From: Psychrobacter sp. 5A.1
GTDB lineage: Bacteria; Pseudomonadota; Gammaproteobacteria; Pseudomonadales; Moraxellaceae
Reading direction: 5' to 3'
Length of the DNA: 64,000 nt
Assembly (NCBI RefSeq): GCF_030407455.1
Contig: NZ_JASDDJ010000001.1
Span: 1-64,000 of the forward strand
Below are positions 37,914 to 46,986 of the stretch, piece by piece. Numbering within the stretch: the stretch's first letter is position 1; each line of letters opens with the position of its first letter. A program made the position numbers and the translations under genes. The notes under the pieces are model-generated. The model ran no database searches. It was not told where the DNA came from and saw only the letters and a list, made by a program, of their open reading frames with translations.

Positions 37914-38018
37914 ATTACGTAAAATAGGCCATTCGAACCTCACTCATATCCCTCTTATCAACATCATTGTTTTTATCAATTATAGCAATAAGCTTGATTA
38001 ACCATTGAACCACACTTT

Positions 38019-38052
38019 AATCTTGACTAAATTACTCGGGATTAAGTATAAT
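38019..38052 (+). promoter_or_regulatory. isc promoter with overlapping IscR type-1 site
   Basis: -35 TTGACT at 38023-38028, an 18-nt spacer, and -10 TATAAT at 38047-38052. The interval 38019-38043 fits the type-1 IscR consensus (dyad with GACT on the left, AGTC-type half-site and GG on the right), with ACTC in place of AGTC as the main difference. A [2Fe-2S]-IscR bound here would block RNA polymerase, giving the usual negative autoregulation. Confidence 0.78.
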
Positions 38053-38217
38053 TACCTTAATCGTTGCACACATCGGGTTAATCATCTGTTGTTCAATAAC
38101 GATAAAACAAAACTTAGCTGGTGTATTTTTAGTCGCTTTTTATTTTATGAGTGCTTATCAATACCTTTGGTTGGGATCGTTGTTAAACATAAATGACATC
38201 AAGTTTGGAGATAACAC

Positions 38218-38727
38218 ATGCGTTTGACTACTCGGGGCAGATACGCTGTTACCGCATTATTAGATTTGGCATTGCAGACCAGCCAACAAGACAGTGCTGT
38301 ATCGTTATCCGATATCGCCAAGCGGCAGTCTATCTCAATCTCATACCTTGAACAGTTGTTTTCCAAACTTCGAAAACGTGGTCTTGTTACCAGTATTCGC
38401 GGTGCCGCAGGTGGTTACCATCTCGCTAAGCCACTGAATGAGATAGATGTAATGAGCATCATATCTGCGGTTGATGAATCAGTGAACGCGATGCAATGTG
38501 AAGGACGCGGTGACTGTCAAGGTGGTACAATGTGCCTAACCCACGATCTGTGGTGTGCACTGTCAAATCATATCGAACAGTACTTGAAAAATATAACATT
38601 AGCGCAATTATTAGATATGGAAAATGTGCAGTCCGTCTCAGAACGCCAGCACACTTCTACAAAAGATATTTCCATAAAAGACATCAATACTATTACCCTA
38701 TCGAACAGCGAGGCAAACCCAGCATGA
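38218..38727 (+). CDS. iscR: iron-sulfur cluster regulator IscR
   Basis: An Rrf2-family transcription factor of 169 residues. It has an N-terminal winged helix ([52 protein letters not shown]) and the cluster-binding triad CEGRGDC plus CLTHDLW, with three Cys near 93, 99 and 105 and His near 108. The holo form represses the isc operon and the apo form acts at other promoters. The SD ggag lies 9 nt before the ATG. A C-terminal tail of about 25 residues is rich in Ser, Thr and Lys. The stop overlaps the iscS ATG (ATGA), so translation of the two is coupled. Confidence 0.97.
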   Translation: MRLTTRGRYAVTALLDLALQTSQQDSAVSLSDIAKRQSISISYLEQLFSKLRKRGLVTSIRGAAGGYHLAKPLNEIDVMSIISAVDESVNAMQCEGRGDCQGGTMCLTHDLWCALSNHIEQYLKNITLAQLLDMENVQSVSERQHTSTKDISIKDINTITLSNSEANPA

Positions 38728-39950
38728 GCCAACATAATAACCTTATATACTTAGATTATGCCGCCACTACCCCAGTTGCCAAATCAGTAGCCGCTAAAAT
38801 GAGCGAGTATCTGACTGTAGATGGCATCTTTGGTAATCCAGCCTCGCGCTCACACGGTTATGGCTGGCAAGCAGAAGAAGCAGTAGAAACTGCTCGTGGT
38901 CAAGTGGCTGAAGTCATTAACGCTGATCCACGCGAAATCGTCTTTACTTCTGGTGCGACTGAGTCTGATAACTTAGCCATTAAAGGTGCTGCGCATTTTT
39001 ATCAGTCTCGTGGTAAACACATTATCACCAGTAAAATTGAACACAAAGCGGTATTAGATACCTGCCGTGAGCTTGAGCAAGAAGGTTTTGAAATCACTTA
39101 TCTTGAGCCACAGCCAAGCACTGGTCTTATCTTGCCAGAACAAGTGAAAGATGCGCTACGTGAAGATACGATTTTAGTATCACTGATGATGGTGAACAAT
39201 GAGCTTGGCACGATTACAGACGTAACTGCTATTGGTGAAATCACTCGTGAAGCGGGTGTGGTATTCCATGTTGATGGCGCACAGTCTGTTGGTAAAGTAT
39301 TGATTGACCTTGAAGCCATGAAAATCGATTTGATGAGTTTCTCAGGTCACAAAGCATATGGCCCTAAAGGTATTGGCGCATTGTTTGTCCGCCGTAAGCC
39401 ACGTATCCGCTTGAAAGCAGAGCAACATGGCGGTGGTCATGAGCGTGGTATGCGTTCAGGTACATTACCAACGCATCAAATCGTTGGCCTTGGTGCTGCA
39501 TTTGCCTTAGCCAATGACAGCTATAAAGAAGACAATGCCCATGCAGCCAAACTACGTCAAAAGCTGTGGGACGGTCTACAAGATATCGAAGAAATTTACT
39601 TAAACGGTGATTTAGAGCATAGCGTTCCTAATATTGTGAACATCAGCTTTAACTTCGTTGAAGGTGAATCACTCATGATGTCACTTAAAGACTTGGCTGT
39701 CTCATCAGGTTCAGCCTGTACATCAGCGACGCTTGAGCCATCATACGTACTACGTGCTATTGGTCGTCCAGATGAATTGGCACATAGCTCTATTCGCTTT
39801 AGCTTTGGTCGTTATACGACTGAAGAAGATATCGATACCGTTATCAAGCAAATGCATGAAGCCGTTGACAAATTACGTGCCCTATCACCACTTTGGGATA
39901 TGTACCAAGAAGGCGTTGATTTAAACTCAGTCGAGTGGGCTGAGCACTAA
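38724..39950 (+). CDS. iscS: cysteine desulfurase IscS
   Basis: A PLP-dependent enzyme that takes sulfur from cysteine for clusters, thiamine, thiolated tRNA and more. Its 408 residues match E. coli IscS (404). Signatures: [17 protein letters not shown] at the start, [16 protein letters not shown], the PLP lysine in [12 protein letters not shown] near 208, and the persulfide-forming Cys in [19 protein letters not shown] near 332. The C-terminus ends [12 protein letters not shown], as in IscS. I chose the ATG at 38724 because it gives the standard N-terminus and overlaps the iscR stop. The following iscU is 152 nt away, across a hairpin. Confidence 0.98.
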   Translation: MSQHNNLIYLDYAATTPVAKSVAAKMSEYLTVDGIFGNPASRSHGYGWQAEEAVETARGQVAEVINADPREIVFTSGATESDNLAIKGAAHFYQSRGKHIITSKIEHKAVLDTCRELEQEGFEITYLEPQPSTGLILPEQVKDALREDTILVSLMMVNNELGTITDVTAIGEITREAGVVFHVDGAQSVGKVLIDLEAMKIDLMSFSGHKAYGPKGIGALFVRRKPRIRLKAEQHGGGHERGMRSGTLPTHQIVGLGAAFALANDSYKEDNAHAAKLRQKLWDGLQDIEEIYLNGDLEHSVPNIVNISFNFVEGESLMMSLKDLAVSSGSACTSATLEPSYVLRAIGRPDELAHSSIRFSFGRYTTEEDIDTVIKQMHEAVDKLRALSPLWDMYQEGVDLNSVEWAEH

Positions 39951-40038
39951 AATCAAGCGTCAATAACGGCACAATCCTCAAATATATTTATTAAACGATT
40001 GATCAGACAATTAAGATAAGCGTTTGACCCCAATTATC

Positions 40039-40081
40039 GATGAGTAGTTAGACATTCAAAGTTAATAAACGACTACTCATC
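40039..40081 (+). ncRNA. hairpin between iscS and iscU
   Basis: Perfect 10-bp inverted repeat gatgagtagt / actactcatc with a 23-nt loop, followed by the iscU SD (aggag) and ATG. Without a T-run it would act as an mRNA structure rather than a terminator, perhaps protecting or regulating iscU. Confidence 0.55.
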
Positions 40082-40102
40082 ATCTAACTAGGAGAAAACC
40101 CC

Positions 40103-40513
40103 ATGGCCTATAGTGACCAAGTTATTGATCATTACGAAAACCCACGCAACGTTGGCAATCTTGATAAAAATGCCAAAAATGTTGGTACTGGCATGGTCGG
40201 TGCCCCAGCATGTGGCGATGTGATGCGTCTACAAATCCAAGTCGATGACAATGGTATTATCGAAGATGCACGTTTTAAGACTTATGGTTGCGGTTCAGCT
40301 ATTGCTTCAAGCTCACTCGTTACTGAGTGGCTAAAAGGCAAAAGCCTAGACCAAGCTGGCGAAATCAAGAACAGTCACATTGCTGAAGAATTGGCATTAC
40401 CACCAGTAAAAGTGCATTGCTCTGTCCTTGCAGAAGACGCCATTAAAGCCGCTATTAGCGACTATAAAGGTAAGCATGGCGTAGCAGCAGCAACTGAAGA
40501 AGCTGTTATCTAA
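40103..40513 (+). CDS. iscU: iron-sulfur scaffold IscU
   Basis: The scaffold on which IscS and frataxin assemble [2Fe-2S] clusters. The 136-residue protein has the three cluster cysteines in place: GAPACGDVM near 37, YGCGSAIASSS near 63 and VHCSVLAEDAIK near 106, and the LPPVKVHCSV motif that HscA recognises. E. coli IscU has 128 residues; the extra C-terminal residues (GVAAATEEAVI) are Ala/Glu-rich. The SD aggag is 8 nt before the ATG. A terminator-like hairpin follows 80 nt after the stop, separating it from iscA. Confidence 0.98.
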   Translation: MAYSDQVIDHYENPRNVGNLDKNAKNVGTGMVGAPACGDVMRLQIQVDDNGIIEDARFKTYGCGSAIASSSLVTEWLKGKSLDQAGEIKNSHIAEELALPPVKVHCSVLAEDAIKAAISDYKGKHGVAAATEEAVI

Positions 40514-40593
40514 GGCTAAACAAACCTACTAGCCTATGTGCTGCATGGTATTAGCAGCGCTATAGTAGCAACACGTAAATAGCTACTGACGCT

Positions 40594-40637
40594 AAAGAGG
40601 TGACAATGACGCTTATGTAATTGTCACCTTTTGTTTT
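40594..40637 (+). terminator. terminator-like hairpin between iscU and iscA
   Basis: Perfect stem aggtgacaat (40598-40607) / attgtcacct (40620-40629) with a 12-nt loop, extendable by a G-U and an A-T pair, then ttttgtttt. It lies inside the isc operon and probably reduces expression of iscA and the genes after it. Confidence 0.75.
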
Positions 40638-40735
40638 CTAGTGTTATTGTTTTGGCAAACGTGTGATTTTGGTTGCCAGTTCATACAGATTTTTTTATTG
40701 ATATTTATGATTATTAATAGTCAATGGGAGTTGGC

Positions 40736-41056
40736 ATGATTGAAATGACAGAACGCGCCGCTCAGCATGTTCGAGATTTTTTGGACAATCGCGGTAAAGG
40801 TGAAGGCATTCGAGTGGGTATCCGTACGGCCGGTTGCTCGGGCTTGGCTTATGTTTTAGAGTTTGTAGATACCCCTGACGAGAATGACACTCGTTATGAA
40901 AGCCGTGGCGTTAGCATCTTTATTGATCCTAAAAGCCTCGTATATTTAGATGGCTTATTAATGGATTACGAAAAAGAAGGCCTCAACGAAGGCTTTAAAT
41001 TCACCAATCCTAACCAGAAAGGTGAATGTGGTTGCGGCGAATCTTTCACAGTTTAA
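40736..41056 (+). CDS. iscA: iron-sulfur assembly protein IscA
   Basis: An A-type carrier of 106 residues. The three conserved cysteines are in [14 protein letters not shown] near 35 and ECGCGESF near 99 and 101. The core starts [17 protein letters not shown], as in E. coli. I chose the ATG at 40736; a GTG/TTG four codons earlier belongs to the same frame but adds nothing conserved. It delivers clusters, mainly [4Fe-4S], to targets. It is separated from iscU by 222 nt with a terminator-like hairpin, and from hscB by 193 nt, so gaps here are wider than in the compact E. coli operon. Confidence 0.96.
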   Translation: MIEMTERAAQHVRDFLDNRGKGEGIRVGIRTAGCSGLAYVLEFVDTPDENDTRYESRGVSIFIDPKSLVYLDGLLMDYEKEGLNEGFKFTNPNQKGECGCGESFTV

Positions 41057-41249
41057 TCGTTCCATGGCTGACGTTTGATAGACTCTTACGCAAACAAATT
41101 CTTGCACACATAGATTTTCATACGAACAGTGCAAAACCTTTGCCAGAGCCACAAACAGCGTGACAAGCTTCGTTAAAAACCACTCTATTAAGACGTGCTT
41201 AACCAGACAAAGACTTTAAAAAACAAATAAAAAAGCAAGGCATAAGATT

Positions 41250-41831
41250 ATGACAGACATCATTTCAGAAACTCAGTTTGATAACTTCTTTGCCCTATTT
41301 GAGCAACCTGTAAAATTTGAAGTCAACCAAAATAGTCTCGATCAATATCTGCGTCTGCTACAAAAACGTTATCATCCTGACAATGTTGTCAAGAACCAGA
41401 CAGACATGGCTCAAGCGCAACGACAGTCTGAGCAAACCTCAGCGCTTATCAATCAGGCGTATCAAACACTGAGCGCACCTGATAGTCGTGCCGGTTATAT
41501 GCTAGATATGGCAGACCAAGCACAAAATATAGAGCATTCAATTGCAGACTTAGACTTCTTAGAAGATGCGATGGAAATGCGAATGGATTTGGATGACGCT
41601 ATTGAAGGCAAAGATCTTCCAGCCTTGCAGCAGTTACATCCTCAAATCACAGAGCGTCTCGCAAAACAATCTGAGCGCTTTAGCCATGCTTATGACAGCC
41701 AAGATTGGCAAACGGCGATTGATGCGACACAAAAATTGAAGTTTTTGGTCAAGTTAAATGCAGATGTCACGACTGGTCTTGATGACGTTGCAGCTGCGGC
41801 GCATTCAGATGACGATGACCTATACGTCTAA
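41250..41831 (+). CDS. hscB: J-domain co-chaperone HscB
   Basis: A J-type co-chaperone of 193 residues that brings IscU to HscA. The J-domain has the essential HPD in RYHPDNVVKNQT near residue 46, with Asn where many relatives have Lys. The N-terminal DNFFALFEQPVKFEVNQNSL and the C-terminal helical IscU-binding part (DLDFLEDAMEMRMDLDDAIE) match the family. The acidic tail (AAHSDDDDLYV) is extra. The SD aagg lies ahead of the ATG. hscA begins 209 nt downstream, and that gap contains a small hairpin and a possible -10 (tataat, 41904-41909), so hscA may have a secondary promoter. Confidence 0.94.
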   Translation: MTDIISETQFDNFFALFEQPVKFEVNQNSLDQYLRLLQKRYHPDNVVKNQTDMAQAQRQSEQTSALINQAYQTLSAPDSRAGYMLDMADQAQNIEHSIADLDFLEDAMEMRMDLDDAIEGKDLPALQQLHPQITERLAKQSERFSHAYDSQDWQTAIDATQKLKFLVKLNADVTTGLDDVAAAAHSDDDDLYV

Positions 41832-42040
41832 ATGCCTATGGTTTTGTATTTTACTCAAAAACCAAATTCTGAATATTTGGTTAAAATAGTACCAACTATA
41901 CCGTATAATCTCTGAATTAAAGCACGCTAGACAGCCAAAATCTATTATCTTTGGAGTGAGATTACAGACGGTAAATGCTCATATTGCATGTGCTATATTT
42001 GCTCCATTTCACTTATTCATTTTATCTCTGAGTTATCCTT

Positions 42041-43921
42041 ATGTCTTTAATGCAAATTGCTGAACCCAATCAAAGCGCCCAACCTCACCAACATAAATTT
42101 GGCTTGGGCATCGATCTTGGTACCACACGCTCACTGGTCGCTGTGGTACGTTCAGGTAAAGCACAAGTCTTAGAGGCAGGCACCGCGTCAGATACGTTAT
42201 TACCGTCTGTCGTCTATTATCCAGCTACTGGCAATCCATTGGTCGGCTGTGATGCTCTCGCACATTTAGCGGATGATCCAAAAAATACGATCGTCTCGGC
42301 TAAGCGCTTTATGGGTCGTAGCCAAGCTGATATCAAATTCTCTCACCCGTATGAGTTAAGCGGCAGCGCAGATGACATGCCAGCTTTTGTCACCGCTCAG
42401 GGTGAAGTATCTCCTGTTGAGGTGTCAGCGCGTATATTAGCCGCGCTTGAGCAACGTGCAGCGACTGCATTGCCTACAGACAGTATCGAGGGCGCAGTCA
42501 TTACTGTACCTGCTTACTTTGATGAGGCGCAGCGTCAAGCGACCAAGGATGCCGCTCAAGCAGCTGGTATCAAGGTACTGCGTTTGCTAAATGAACCAAC
42601 AGCGGCGGCGGTCGCTTATGGTCTTGACCAGTCATTAGAAGACAATAAAAAAGAAAGCTATTATCTAATCTATGATTTGGGCGGTGGTACTTTTGACGTC
42701 TCTATCTTAAAGCTGACTGATGGTGTCTTTGAAGTATTGGCAACGGGTGGTAATAGCGCATTAGGTGGGGATGATATTGATCGCCTTATCACCAATTGGA
42801 TGATTAAGCAGTTAAATATCGATCCAAAAGACGTAAGCCGTCATGACAAATCAATACTCGCGCAACAAGCCAAAGCGTATAAACAAGCATTGACTGATGC
42901 TGAGCAAGTGGATATCAGTGTCACTGTCAATGAACAGTCTTATCAAGGTGTGCTGAGCCGTGCAGACTTACTAGCTATCACAGAACCTGTTAGCCGTCGC
43001 ACGCTCAGCGTGTGTGAGCAAGTATTGCGTGATGCCAAACTGTCTACCGCAGCGTTAGACGAAGTTATCCTAGTTGGTGGCTCGACGCGAATGCCTACCA
43101 TACAACAAGTTGTGACTGAATTCTTTGCCAAGCAACCACTTTGCCGCCTGAATCCAGACGAAGTCGTTGCTTTAGGTGCCGCACAAACTGCCCATCAATT
43201 GGTCAACGGTGATAGTGACAATAACTTATTATTACTAGATGTGACGCCGCTATCACTTGGTCTTGAGACCATGGGTGGCCTAGTCGAAGTGCTCATACCG
43301 CGCAATACCCCTATCCCTGTCAAAAAACGCCAAGTATTCACAACGTATCAAGACGGTCAAACAGGTATGGTGATTCATGTGGTGCAAGGTGAACGCGAAA
43401 CCGTAGACAATTGCCGTTCACTGGGACGCTTTGAGCTATATGGTATCCCATCAATGAAGGCTGGCTTTGCTCGTATCGAGGTGACATTTAGTATTGATGC
43501 CAATGGTCAGCTGACTGTCAGTGCGCAAGAAACCACGACCAAAACAGAAAGTAAGATTGAGATTGTGCCTTCTTATGGCCTATCAGATGAGCAAAAAGAA
43601 CAGTTGCTTATTGCAGGATTCAAGCATGCAGAAGAAGATAAAAATGCACGTTCTTTAATCGAGACCAAGGTAGAAGCTGAACGTGAAATCCTTGCCTTAG
43701 AATCTGCCCTTAACGAGTTTGCCGTATTACTCTCTGCTGAAGAACAACAATCATTAGCGGCGCATATACAAACGCTGCGTACTGCTCTTGGTACTGACGA
43801 TTTAGCGCTTATTGAAGCTCAACAGGCACAGCTTAAACCACATAGCGATGCCTTTGCTGCTCGTATTATGAATCAAAGCGTCAAGACCAGTATGGCTGGT
43901 ACTAGTGCCAAAGACTGGTAA
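42041..43921 (+). CDS. hscA: Hsp70-type chaperone HscA
   Basis: A specialised Hsp70 that drives cluster transfer from IscU. Its 626 residues match HscA (616 in E. coli). The ATPase domain has GIDLGTTRSLVAVV, RQATKDAAQAAGIKVLRLLN, LIYDLGGGTFDVSIL and ILVGGSTRMPTIQQV-type signatures. The substrate domain contains LLLLDVTPLSLGLETMGGL and the HscA-type VIHVVQGERETVDNCRSLGR. The usual HscA N-terminal MSLMQIAEP is present, fixing the start. The downstream fdx starts 85 nt later, as in other isc operons. Confidence 0.97.
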   Translation: MSLMQIAEPNQSAQPHQHKFGLGIDLGTTRSLVAVVRSGKAQVLEAGTASDTLLPSVVYYPATGNPLVGCDALAHLADDPKNTIVSAKRFMGRSQADIKFSHPYELSGSADDMPAFVTAQGEVSPVEVSARILAALEQRAATALPTDSIEGAVITVPAYFDEAQRQATKDAAQAAGIKVLRLLNEPTAAAVAYGLDQSLEDNKKESYYLIYDLGGGTFDVSILKLTDGVFEVLATGGNSALGGDDIDRLITNWMIKQLNIDPKDVSRHDKSILAQQAKAYKQALTDAEQVDISVTVNEQSYQGVLSRADLLAITEPVSRRTLSVCEQVLRDAKLSTAALDEVILVGGSTRMPTIQQVVTEFFAKQPLCRLNPDEVVALGAAQTAHQLVNGDSDNNLLLLDVTPLSLGLETMGGLVEVLIPRNTPIPVKKRQVFTTYQDGQTGMVIHVVQGERETVDNCRSLGRFELYGIPSMKAGFARIEVTFSIDANGQLTVSAQETTTKTESKIEIVPSYGLSDEQKEQLLIAGFKHAEEDKNARSLIETKVEAEREILALESALNEFAVLLSAEEQQSLAAHIQTLRTALGTDDLALIEAQQAQLKPHSDAFAARIMNQSVKTSMAGTSAKDW

Positions 43922-44006
43922 CAGATACATCGACATAATAGCTTAGTTGACATATTAAGCTAACTTCTCATATTTTTTAAATTGATTAGCATCGGACAGA
44001 TAATTT

Positions 44007-44345
44007 ATGCCAAAAATTACCATATTACCCCACCACGAAATTTGCCCTGAAGGCGCAGAAGTTGAGCTACAAGCTGGCGAAAACTTATGCAAAGCACTAT
44101 TAGAGAAAGGCATCAAAATCGAGCACGCATGTGAGATGTCAAAAGCCTGTACCACCTGTCATGTTGTTGTGCGTAAAGGCTTTAATAGTTTAGATGAGAT
44201 GGATGATATCGAAGCGGATTTACTTGATCGTGCTTGGGGACTAGAGCCTGACTCACGTTTGTCTTGTCAGGTTATGTTGGATGATGAAGATTTAACCATT
44301 GAGGTTCCTAAATATACACTCAATCACGCAAAAGAAAATCATTAA
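44007..44345 (+). CDS. fdx: [2Fe-2S] ferredoxin of the Isc system
   Basis: A ferredoxin of 112 residues that donates electrons for cluster assembly. It has the adrenodoxin-type Cys pattern CEMSKACTTC (Cys-x5-Cys-x2-Cys) near 43-52 and a fourth Cys in RLSCQVML near 88. The N-terminus (MPKITILPHHEICPEGAEVE) and C-terminus (IEVPKYTLNHAKENH) are Isc-Fdx-like. It ends the isc operon; no iscX is visible between it and the terminator at 44512. The start is preceded by gcatcggacagata, a weak SD. Confidence 0.97.
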   Translation: MPKITILPHHEICPEGAEVELQAGENLCKALLEKGIKIEHACEMSKACTTCHVVVRKGFNSLDEMDDIEADLLDRAWGLEPDSRLSCQVMLDDEDLTIEVPKYTLNHAKENH

Positions 44346-44511
44346 GCACTCAGACTGTCAGTTCAATATAGAGTCGATACGTTCATAGTCATGTGTGACT
44401 GATATAAATGTTCCTTGCTTTCTGCCATCACAGAAGCTAGAAGAGATTCATTCCAGTTGCACTGCATTGGTTGTAAAATGAACCCACTATCGTAATCTCT
44501 ACGTTACTACC

Positions 44512-44548
44512 AAAAAGGCCAGCTATTATGATGATAGCTGGCCTTTTT
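44512..44548. terminator. bidirectional terminator isc operon / cyclase gene
   Basis: Stem aaaaaggccagctat / atagctggccttttt with loop tatgatg between convergent genes. Confidence 0.9.
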
Positions 44549-44598
44549 ATGTGTGGCATTTTACGATGTCCATTTTACAACGCTTGCATATAAAACGC

Positions 44599-46020
44599 TT
44601 ATTTGTGAGTAATATTCTGACGTGCTTTTTCTGCAGTGATACTCTTCACCATTTTTTCTTCCTCTTGCTCGATACGTTCAAGCGCAAAATTTAAGCGAGC
44701 TCTAATATCTTGATAATCATTGTCTTTCATATCTCTAAAATTCAAATGTAGATTAAAACCAGGCAACGTGTGGTCAACCCATTTAGACAAGTGGCCTTTG
44801 TTGGCATTGGGATCAAACACTTGCCATGCATTGACCTTTTCATCAAAGCCCTTTAATTGAAATGCATTAACGTACTGGCACTCATAATTATGGCAGATAT
44901 AATCATAAGTACTTTCGCTAACCAGTATCTGATCCTTATCGGCGCGGGACTCAAGCCTAGAGGCTAGATTGGCCTCTTTACCAATCATTGTATAGCTAAG
45001 TCGATTATTACTACCAAAATTACCAACATGGCAGTAGCCAGTTGTGATGCCAATACGTATGTATAAGCCCTCAAACCCCATCAGCCGCCATTTCTGCCGT
45101 AAAGTTCGCATTTCTCGGCGCATATCTATGGCCATCGCCACACAATTTAACGCGTCTTGACGCGAGCCACGACTATCAGGCTCACCAAAGAAGCATACCA
45201 TGCCATCGCCAATGAACTTATCAAGAACGGCACCATGCTTGTCAGCAATCGATGTCATGCAATTCATATAAGTATTCAAAATGTCCGCTAAATTGTCAGA
45301 ACTCAAACTATCTGACAACTCTGTAAAGCCCACAATATCTGAAAACATAATTGTCAGCTTGGCACGTTTGTTAGAGACAGTGACTGGGCTATCCGATTTT
45401 ACGATAGGCTCCCAAATTTGGGGTGGTATAAATCGTGTCAACTTATTAATAACGGACACCATTGTATTAAGTCGCCCACCAATCTTATGTGCGGACACCT
45501 TATAACCCATATATTCTTGGTATACGCGTCGAAACTGACATAAGATAACAGTCATACTGGCTAGTAGTATCGTAGGAGGCAACCAACTGTTATGGCAGTC
45601 TATCTCAGTACTACTCAAAGTAACGCTAACATAATAAAAAACAATACCCGTTATGACTGAAACAGAAAGCAGTTTTAAGTGATTTTCAGAGCTACTAATA
45701 ATAACTCTTAGCCCTATAAGCGCGGCTAAGCTAAGCGAAATTACCGTACAAAACTGTATCGATCCAATGACCGCAGATAATAAAATGATGACAATATTAG
45801 ACGTCCAAAAACTGGTTTGACGACGATAGTTATAAATCAAAATCATTAAGCTGGGCAGGCAAACAATGACAAGCAGTGCCATTGAATTTGGGCTAAAATC
45901 AAAATATAAAGCGAGGAGTATGACGGTAAGGATCAGAACGAAAACTTCTGGATAATCAAAACGGCAGGATCCACTGCCCTTTAACGGCGACCTTGGCTGT
46001 AATGTCTCTGAAAAGGGCAT
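44599..46020 (-). CDS. membrane-bound class III adenylate cyclase
   Basis: A cyclase of 473 residues that should make cAMP from ATP. The N-terminal half has about five to six membrane helices (for example VFVLILTVILLALYFDF), like the MASE2-type sensor of Pseudomonas CyaB. The C-terminal class III catalytic domain (about 215-385) shows metal-binding Asp in IMFSDIVGFTELSD, the second Asp in DKFIGDGMVCFFGEP, and the transition-state pair Asn/Arg in TMIGKEANLASRLESR. Lys in the LDKFIGD and the downstream YTMIGKE segment fits adenine specificity, though base preference cannot be fixed by eye. The ATG at 46018-46020 has aggtga 8 nt upstream; a GTG four codons earlier is possible. It is monocistronic. 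Confidence 0.85.
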   Translation of the reverse strand: MPFSETLQPRSPLKGSGSCRFDYPEVFVLILTVILLALYFDFSPNSMALLVIVCLPSLMILIYNYRRQTSFWTSNIVIILLSAVIGSIQFCTVISLSLAALIGLRVIISSSENHLKLLSVSVITGIVFYYVSVTLSSTEIDCHNSWLPPTILLASMTVILCQFRRVYQEYMGYKVSAHKIGGRLNTMVSVINKLTRFIPPQIWEPIVKSDSPVTVSNKRAKLTIMFSDIVGFTELSDSLSSDNLADILNTYMNCMTSIADKHGAVLDKFIGDGMVCFFGEPDSRGSRQDALNCVAMAIDMRREMRTLRQKWRLMGFEGLYIRIGITTGYCHVGNFGSNNRLSYTMIGKEANLASRLESRADKDQILVSESTYDYICHNYECQYVNAFQLKGFDEKVNAWQVFDPNANKGHLSKWVDHTLPGFNLHLNFRDMKDNDYQDIRARLNFALERIEQEEEKMVKSITAEKARQNITHK

Positions 46021-46240
46021 ATGGAATTTCACCTAAATAAGGAGAACTATCTGAAGGACAAAGTCGTTCACACTAGCACATATGAATGCGCCTTATTTGC
46101 CCTTATCTCAATTTGTCGTAAAACATGTCTGATAATATATTATACTTTTGGAATAAGGTAATGCACAGGTCACTGGTGCTGCAAAAGCGACCTTTTGTCT
46201 AGTTTATTGACTCACTTAAGACGATAGCTGGCGCTACTAT

Positions 46241-46283
46241 AAAAAAAAGAAGCCAGATACGGCTGGGTATCTGGCTTCTCTTT
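46241..46283 (-). terminator. terminator of HIT-family gene
   Basis: Stem gaagccagatac / gtatctggcttc with a run of eight A on the left, read as T on the minus strand. Confidence 0.87.
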
Positions 46284-46330
46284 CATATAAGACTGATGTT
46301 CAATCTACTACCATTTAGGTAAACTATTAT

Positions 46331-46346
46331 CTAGGGTGTGTCATCA
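46331..46346. repeat. solo end of MITE-like element
   Basis: ctagggtgtgtcatca, close to the 16-bp terminal repeat of the 176-bp family. No second end is visible within a few hundred bp. Confidence 0.5.
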
Positions 46347-46361
46347 GATAAAGTCAAAAGC

Positions 46362-46796
46362 TTATTGCATTTGCCAATCAAATGGCATTTGGTGATGACC
46401 ACGTAGCGCCATCATCAATGTTTGCTGCATTTGCGCCAATACTTCCTTGGTATAAGGTATCGCAGGAACCCCCCATACTGGATTGGGCCATTGCATATCA
46501 TTCTGATAGCGGACAATATGATGAAAGTGAAGCTGTGGTACTTGATTACCAAGGGCTGCCACATTCATTTTATCAGCTTGAAAGGTTTTGGCTAGCTGAC
46601 TCGACAACCAGCTAGACTCTCGTAAAAACTGTGTTTGGTCTGCTTCAGACAGCTCATACAGCTCTTTAATACCCGATACGCGTGGCACTAATATCAGCCA
46701 AGGAAACTGGCAGTCATTGATTAAACGACAAGTGGATAATGGAAAATCCCCCACTAAAAAACTATCAGCAGCAAGTTTATGATGAAGTTGGAACAT
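46362..46796 (-). CDS. HIT-family nucleotide hydrolase-like protein
   Basis: A protein of 144 residues with the HIT fold pattern: an N-terminal strand (LVGDFPLSTCRLINDCQFPW, LILVPRVSG) and the histidine-triad motif in VPQLHFHHIVRY near residue 89. The first of the three His positions is Gln; the next two, including the catalytic one, are kept. Such proteins (of the Fhit/HinT superfamily) hydrolyse dinucleotides or nucleotide phosphoramidates; the substrate here is not known. It lies just downstream of mfd's end on the opposite side of a small gap, on the same strand as mfd, and a terminator follows. Confidence 0.83.
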   Translation of the reverse strand: MFQLHHKLAADSFLVGDFPLSTCRLINDCQFPWLILVPRVSGIKELYELSEADQTQFLRESSWLSSQLAKTFQADKMNVAALGNQVPQLHFHHIVRYQNDMQWPNPVWGVPAIPYTKEVLAQMQQTLMMALRGHHQMPFDWQMQ

Positions 46797-46986
46797 AATG
46801 ACGGTTCTCTTGTTGTTTAATGCAAATAAAATACAGTAAGTTAAAAATACAGTTTGGCTATTTTATCAGTTATCTGGTCGATAAAATAGCACCATGATTT
46901 ATTGCTTTGATGTTACTGCTCAGCTTAGTCAGTTCTTTTATTCCACTGAATTCGCTGACTCAGCAGCTACTTTATATCTGACTGGC

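Larger units (their letters stand above)
37779..38217. other. intergenic region ahead of isc operon
   Basis: A gap of 439 bp with a terminator, a solo MITE end (37898-37913) and the isc promoter. The transcribed leader from about 38059 to 38217 is 160 nt long and AU-rich. I see no additional RNA gene. Confidence 0.6.
46021..46361. other. intergenic region HIT gene-cyclase gene
   Basis: A gap of 341 bp holding the HIT-gene terminator (46241-46283), a solo MITE end (46331-46346) and presumably the cyclase promoter; no other feature was seen. Confidence 0.5.

Noticed and set aside
38005..38196. Open frame of 63 codons in the isc leader
   Set aside because: It spans the isc promoter, has no SD and does not resemble a protein family.
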